From NCBI GenBank assembly GCA_030627905.1, contig DAOVRZ010000135.1, positions 1-12,317 on the forward strand: a stretch of DNA of 12,317 nucleotides, given 5' to 3'. The number at the start of each line of letters is the position of its first letter. The first letter of the stretch is position 1. Both the position numbers and the translations under genes were made by a program. Below, one piece after another: positions 10,101 through 12,317 of this stretch. The notes below the pieces were generated by a model that made no database searches, was not told the origin of the DNA, and saw nothing but the letters and a program-made list of their open reading frames with translations. The stretch is from JAGMES01 sp023128035. GTDB lineage: Bacteria; Bacillota; Halanaerobiia; DY22613.

Positions 10101-12317
10101 CTGTCAGTGATACTGTTACTGTAAAAGAACCTGAGCTTACAGTATCTGCTGAAGAAATTTCAACTGGCCCTTATGAAGCAGGAGATACAGTAACATACAA
10201 AATAACAGTGGAGCATAGTCTAGCGAGTAACGCAACAGCCTATGATGTTAAAATAACTGATATTCTACCGTTGTTAGGAGTAGATTATACAGCTTATACA
10301 GCAAATCCTGATAATCCAGGGGTAGCTACTGAAGTTGGTCAGAATATATCTTTTGGAAATGATGGAAGTATAGATATTGCTGAAGGAAATTCATTTATTT
10401 TCAACCTTACAGCTACTCTTAACGAAACTGTAGAAGCAGATCAGGTATTGAGCAATAATGTTAATATTGAGTGGAGTAGTAAGGATGGAGTAAATGCAAA
10501 TGAGAGAACTGATACTGCAAGTCTAGCAGGAACTGTTGATATCACTGTTAACGATTCTACTGCATTTACAATAGCAAGATTAGGTGATCCTAAATTTGTT
10601 ATAGGTGAGACTATAGATTATCGAATGGTAGTTACTATTAATAAAGGAACTACAACAGCGTTTAAGGTAAAAAATGTTTTACCAAATGGAATTGAGTATA
10701 TTAGTTCTACTATTTCACCTGATGGTACTGGAGATATTGGATTTACTCTTGTAAGTAAACCTTCAGTTGGAGCCACTGGTGAACTGGTATGGGATTTTGG
10801 AACTATAGTAAATAGTGGTAATAGTACTACTATAACTATTGATTTTACTACTAAAATATTAAATATTGTTGAAAATCAAGCAAATGTTCCCGCAAATAAT
10901 TTTTCATATGCATCGTATATAAATGGTGAAGGCGACAGTAATAATACCTTAACAAAAATGGATTCTTTTACAATCAAAGAACCACAACTTGCAATTTCAA
11001 AAACCTTCAACAATGGCAGTTATGATGCTAAAGACACAGTCACCTATACTATCAAAGTATGGCACAATTCAACTGTAGCACCATATGATGTGAGTGCCTA
11101 TGATGTAGCGATAAGTGACATACTACCAGAGGGAATGACCTACGTAGCAGGCAGCATAAGTTCTGGTGGAACTTATAACGCTGGTACACTATCATGGAAT
11201 ATACCAGAAATAGATATTACAAAAAATGTAGGCGACCCAATCATTTTAACTTATGAAGTAACCTTAAATGATACTGTTGAACCTGGAGATGTATTTGATG
11301 AGAATGTCAATGTGACTTGGACCTCACTTTCTGGCGTGGTTGCTGGAGAAAGAGAAGGAACAGGAGGTCTTAATGACTATACTGTGACTGACTCTTCAGC
11401 ATTGACATCTGCTGATAATACTGATCTAACCTGGTCTCCGCTTGGAATAACTAACTATGCAGTTGGTGAGACAGTAACGTTCCAGCTTAAGTTATCCTTG
11501 ACAGAAGGAATAACAAAAGGTGTTATAATTAGGGATACATTGCCAGCAGGTATGAAATTTGATAGTGTAAACTATCAGAATGGAAATCTAGGAATTGTGC
11601 CTAACCAAACTAACCAACCTTTTGAAGGAGATACTGGTGAACTGGTTTGGCAATTTAGCTCAATTGATAATCCTGGAAATGCTGATATACTGGATGATTA
11701 TATAACAATTGAATATACAGCAGTAGTTCAGGATGTTCTAGAAAATATTCGAGGAAAAGTACTAACTAGTACAGCTAAGGTGGAATATACTAACGGTCAA
11801 AGTATTGTCAAAAATATTCTTAATGTAGATCAATATGTCACAGTAATTGAGCCAGAATTAAAAATAGAAACTGCGCTTACTTCTGTTGGCCCATATGAAG
11901 CAGGAGATACAGTAACCTATCAAGTCACTATTAGTCATACTGCTGATAGTAACGCAACAGCTTATGATGTTGAAATTACTGATACGTTGCCAGATGAAAT
12001 AACTTATGTATCATATGCAGCTAATCCAAACGATCCTGGTGCTCCTGTGATTAGTGGACAGAACATTGCCTGGGGTGAAAACGGAGCTATTGATATTAAT
12101 GATGGAGATACATTTATATTTAATATCAATGTAACCCTTGATGATGAAGCAAAACCAGGTCAGATTTTAAGTAATGATCTTGAAGTGAAATATTCAAGCA
12201 TAGATGGAGATAATCTTGATGAAAGAGAAAGTACTACATCCTTAAATAATGTTGATGCTATTACTGTAAACGACTCAACTGCATTAACAAAAGAAATAGT
12301 TGGAGGAAATACTTATG
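4154..12317 (+). CDS. Giant exported DUF11-repeat surface protein, 3' end beyond the window
   Basis: The frame is open from ATG 4154 to the window edge: 2721 codons, no stop seen. Residues 1-25 are a Sec signal peptide (K4, R7, core FLLMLLLILISFSVSV, cleavage after VDA-25). The rest is almost entirely beta-sandwich domains of about 120-160 residues. Several show the DUF11/CARDB signature 'hydrophobic strand - N.G - A.NV - LP': KNTG..IAENV (54-64), VENTGVGNLYGV (193-204), ITNSGDATATNV (1174-1185), VTNIGETDATNV (1433-1444). Residues 560-700 look like a fimbrial-type domain (YRLEYNFDP, TDELDQ, FVPGSAQY). From about 1534 two domain types alternate as a super-repeat. Seven cysteines are visible (169, 537, 577, 1005, 1236, 1523, 1598), none after 1598. 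The chain is strongly acidic (last 85 residues: 17 Asp/Glu, 4 Lys/Arg). No sorting or anchoring signal is visible, but the C-terminus is missing. The likely role is a long rod-like adhesin or surface-layer filament partnered with the upstream barrel protein. Domain family is well supported; function is inference. Confidence 0.9.
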   Translation, partial: MEGKTGRFLLMLLLILISFSVSVDAIGPYLEITQTVPTAYINDTGGQDVKATFKNTGTEIAENVTVDIDLPNGGFSYKIGSLTAKFKNDVGDPGTVLTANVVDGDPFQITFDPQLDMAIGQILELTYKIATDATVTVGTHYVLSVTGNYVGSNDIDEELLEVITGAISCSFTPISPLPFEAERGEQITLEAKVENTGVGNLYGVLLETNWDIGFDSAEIVALDSNITPSLVGSSYQITLGEILSGESKYFRFNLMVADYESFALNMQLTNPGGDNFSDSIIFNLLVEQPNIAINPSNVTIDYGTPGKMNIQITNENVSAYTGSAREFKLNTNIDSTFNVTNLTIGWNYSNGVFTYTANGGVIGVDETVNLSFDLDPKNRYITNSGTISIYSDYKNDIEQSFAYPLAFATYSFINVPTINLTQTINSEATDGDDLRVFLAEQVEFQFKPTLTHVDKWKEGQDIVFTETFAVDFDVNNVIVTHGNLNWVGNAITWTLTRDQVALNPVMTVDTQFTSDADRSGRFIGNTARVDGTTVWDCNLADWVTTNFYLQSRNEEAAFLIESKYIDNLPTEGYYDVCGKDDKDVIQYRLEYNFDPISGGTWTGSTLTDELDQSQEFVPGSAQYRIDSGSWKDVPAINIISTTPLTIDLGFLKDAEFGGIDFVDGANVSFRYQLSLTNASLALGSNNVRFISRTDLRIANAIGGAGVNEDHFYQAVFVPISRALMNIGIYLNTEQVSIGQRLRATVDVAKLTPWDNNNLVVTVSTNGSYEYVGNPTYTGFGGQIPNVVLTAANPDEITFTFTNPLEVNQGGTISFDLDKTVDNNHRIDAQLDFDDDLGEHFTDTAYDIPAYQLKGVLSIIVNPDPIKITQDSMSWDINVSNIGGGVAFNVELHDFLKNVMVFDSSTVDSAPVVPNIADDGDFKDISWDLGDIPVGGSKIINMVVHTSGISTDFNGANNLSATTAWVDRDGTFHAYDTATLNNAPKFITMNSYTFLKNSADSAITLCDSGIVKLLVKNSGYTNNYNLILTQSLGQTGFQYIPGTAKIVGGLDINDPVVSGTNLIWTFDISSPDSNYLAELVEMAPGDEFEIQFAVQSGEDFNAFQKIQPSATWQTPEETGGVLRGGISTGAEFRVPINQPKITVIVKGKNITQGDSSYVDNVIASLNDRIEWKIEITNSGDATATNVILENTLPTNMSFVSVTGPGLNSVVPAVSWNIDDIPITTHEYIIEADFSGPCGPNKLNTASVRWGAAGSSSLTTPIDNEDTATLITEPALNVLAQMIPDFTTKDGRVTITIINTGAPLYNVTLTDDITNRFVVDSDSISYSAELVGPTVEPNKGDVGNVLTWQWAGPIPAGTHTISFDIRDNSATDGASDGSIVNTSLNLTYENSSSVAKAPVSSTPSFDPKKANLIITKNPSVQVANDGEVVTWTIRVTNIGETDATNVEIVDILGDGTVDNGFIYYPIGTSPAPDTALGNTLTWSNLTIGQSDFYEITLNAITKAGGKHTSKVTATEYNVDKSKSVCEDTRTAAVAVFDFDVTIDTDTGDVNDPDVDSFGEIARFTITMNFDGDDTYQNIQVINTLPEGLEYLGSFGGIELCDSVIVNGKTATFDLLGFTGTKTKNIIFDVRILDEAALGRGDVLTNDAKMSFDIDFGGGFTASFPNTLSNLQDQNSFTLKEPDVSLNSRTTNPADGSKVSAGQEIIHTLRFQNSNLANVSPGHGIKVEETIPVGERDFDPLSEGFSILKGGVTPLVADIDYAATYTSGTGKLTIVFKNTALGILQKNEYFDIEYKTKVDSSIAADVTLQHSAQLIEYYGQPVGTTGVKTYTDPNPPETVSYSTVKSDFDVNVTIPGDKKVVPGDTVSYEITLTVPKGTSVYDINLVNQLPAGIEYVNGSSSAADIGNPAPTITGNTTTGQIITWYAESDNYDIANNTGSDITYTINFDAVVLDDVTINRGDILTNLFLYNYNTIDNNSLTRTNNSAVSDTVTVKEPELTVSAEEISTGPYEAGDTVTYKITVEHSLASNATAYDVKITDILPLLGVDYTAYTANPDNPGVATEVGQNISFGNDGSIDIAEGNSFIFNLTATLNETVEADQVLSNNVNIEWSSKDGVNANERTDTASLAGTVDITVNDSTAFTIARLGDPKFVIGETIDYRMVVTINKGTTTAFKVKNVLPNGIEYISSTISPDGTGDIGFTLVSKPSVGATGELVWDFGTIVNSGNSTTITIDFTTKILNIVENQANVPANNFSYASYINGEGDSNNTLTKMDSFTIKEPQLAISKTFNNGSYDAKDTVTYTIKVWHNSTVAPYDVSAYDVAISDILPEGMTYVAGSISSGGTYNAGTLSWNIPEIDITKNVGDPIILTYEVTLNDTVEPGDVFDENVNVTWTSLSGVVAGEREGTGGLNDYTVTDSSALTSADNTDLTWSPLGITNYAVGETVTFQLKLSLTEGITKGVIIRDTLPAGMKFDSVNYQNGNLGIVPNQTNQPFEGDTGELVWQFSSIDNPGNADILDDYITIEYTAVVQDVLENIRGKVLTSTAKVEYTNGQSIVKNILNVDQYVTVIEPELKIETALTSVGPYEAGDTVTYQVTISHTADSNATAYDVEITDTLPDEITYVSYAANPNDPGAPVISGQNIAWGENGAIDINDGDTFIFNINVTLDDEAKPGQILSNDLEVKYSSIDGDNLDERESTTSLNNVDAITVNDSTALTKEIVGGNTY
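7562..8752 (+). repeat. Three successive classical DUF11 domains (residues 1137-1533)
   Basis: Unit 1 spans residues 1137-1270 (QPKITVIVKGKNIT; WKIEITNSGDATATNV; ENTLP). Unit 2 spans 1271-1407 (EPALNVLAQMIPDF; VTITIINTGAPLYNV). Unit 3 spans 1408-1533 (ANLIITKNPSVQV; VTWTIRVTNIGETDATNV; then TLTWSNLTIGQ). They share the pattern of the conserved DUF11 repeat domain but are quite diverged at the DNA level, so the duplications look old. Unit 3 carries the lysine of the 'LIITK' start that isopeptide-type domains often use. Confidence 0.75.
8753..9184 (+). repeat. B-type domain preceding the first super-repeat unit (residues 1534-1677)
   Basis: It starts FDFDVTIDTDTGD and contains INTLPEGLEYL and the 'LGRGDVLTNDAKM' segment typical of the B-type domains further on. 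It ends in TLKEP, where the next A-type domain begins. It appears to be the B half of a partial, older unit. Confidence 0.65.
9185..10126 (+). repeat. A/B super-repeat unit 1 (residues 1678-1991, 314 aa)
   Basis: The A half starts EPDVSLNSRTT and is the most diverged (SAGQEIIHTLRFQN; EETIPVGERDF). The B half starts near DFDVNVTIPGD (1844) with VVPGDTVSYEITLTV, NQLPAGIEYV and NRGDILTNLF. It ends at TVTVKEPEL, where unit 2 begins. Confidence 0.75.
10127..10978 (+). repeat. A/B super-repeat unit 2 (residues 1992-2275, 284 aa)
   Basis: The A half has EPELTVS, GPYEAGDTVTYKITV, SNATAYDVKITD, LSNNVNIEWSSKDG, ANERTDTASL and ITVNDSTA. The B half has VIGETIDYRMVVTI, NVLPNGIEYI, GATGELVWDFG and NIVENQANV. 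The A half is much closer in DNA sequence to unit 4 than to unit 3. Confidence 0.85.
10979..11848 (+). repeat. A/B super-repeat unit 3 (residues 2276-2565, 290 aa)
   Basis: The A half has EPQLAISKTF, SYDAKDTVTYTIKVWHN, SAYDVAISDILPEGMTYV, NVNVTWTSLSG, GEREGTGGLNDY and TVTDSSALT. The B half has AVGETVTFQLKLSL, RDTLPAGMKF, GDTGELVWQFS and NIRGKVLTSTAKVEY. This A half is the only one of the four visible with a lysine in the 'ISK' start position. Confidence 0.85.
11849..12317 (+). repeat. A/B super-repeat unit 4, cut by the window end (residues 2566-2721+)
   Basis: The A half is complete: EPELKIETALT, GPYEAGDTVTYQVTI, SNATAYDVEITDTLP, LSNDLEVKYSSIDG, LDERESTTSL and ITVNDSTALT. The B half has barely begun when the window ends. 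The repeat period predicts that a B domain follows at once. Confidence 0.85.

Noticed and set aside
9185..12317. Long-period repeats considered as a CRISPR array or insertion-sequence copies
   Set aside because: The repeats are hundreds of bases long, diverged, in frame and protein-coding, with no short direct repeats, spacers or transposase.

Overview
The window is AT-rich DNA, and every gene I can support reads left to right. It suggests a low-GC, Gram-negative-type (diderm) bacterium, most likely a diderm member of the Bacillota such as Halanaerobiales. The reasons are purine-rich GGAGG-type ribosome binding sites, A/T-ending codons, a strong intrinsic terminator, an evident outer-membrane beta-barrel protein ending in tryptophan, and very acidic exported proteins that would suit a saline habitat. 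The taxonomic call is inference. Fusobacteriota or another AT-rich diderm lineage cannot be excluded.

Layout. Bases 1-132 are the last 43 codons of an ABC-transporter ATPase, closed by a strong intrinsic terminator (146-185). Bases 186-534 are a gene-poor leader with one good stem-loop (385-417) and no convincing promoter match. Bases 535-4113 encode a complete 1192-residue exported protein. It has a signal peptide, two tandem Ig-like (FlgD-Ig-resembling) domains, a conserved 'YYPVYGDDS / TGGSLYYL' module, and a long C-terminal outer-membrane beta-barrel. After 40 bp with no terminator, a giant gene starts at 4154 with a strong ribosome binding site. It stays open to the last base: 2721 codons are visible and the stop lies beyond the window. 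It encodes an exported protein made almost entirely of DUF11/CARDB-like and fimbrial-isopeptide-like beta-sandwich domains. From about residue 1534 these settle into an alternating two-domain super-repeat of roughly 284-314 residues. I read every line of this region in frame and found no stop codon and no frame change.

How the genes may work together. The barrel gene and the giant repeat gene look like one operon. The simplest reading is a two-part cell-surface system: an outer-membrane barrel with periplasmic or surface Ig-like domains that anchors, exports or caps a very long rod-like adhesin or surface-layer filament. The ABC ATPase is separated by a terminator and is probably unrelated. 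No RNA genes, CRISPR arrays, insertion sequences or attachment sites were seen.
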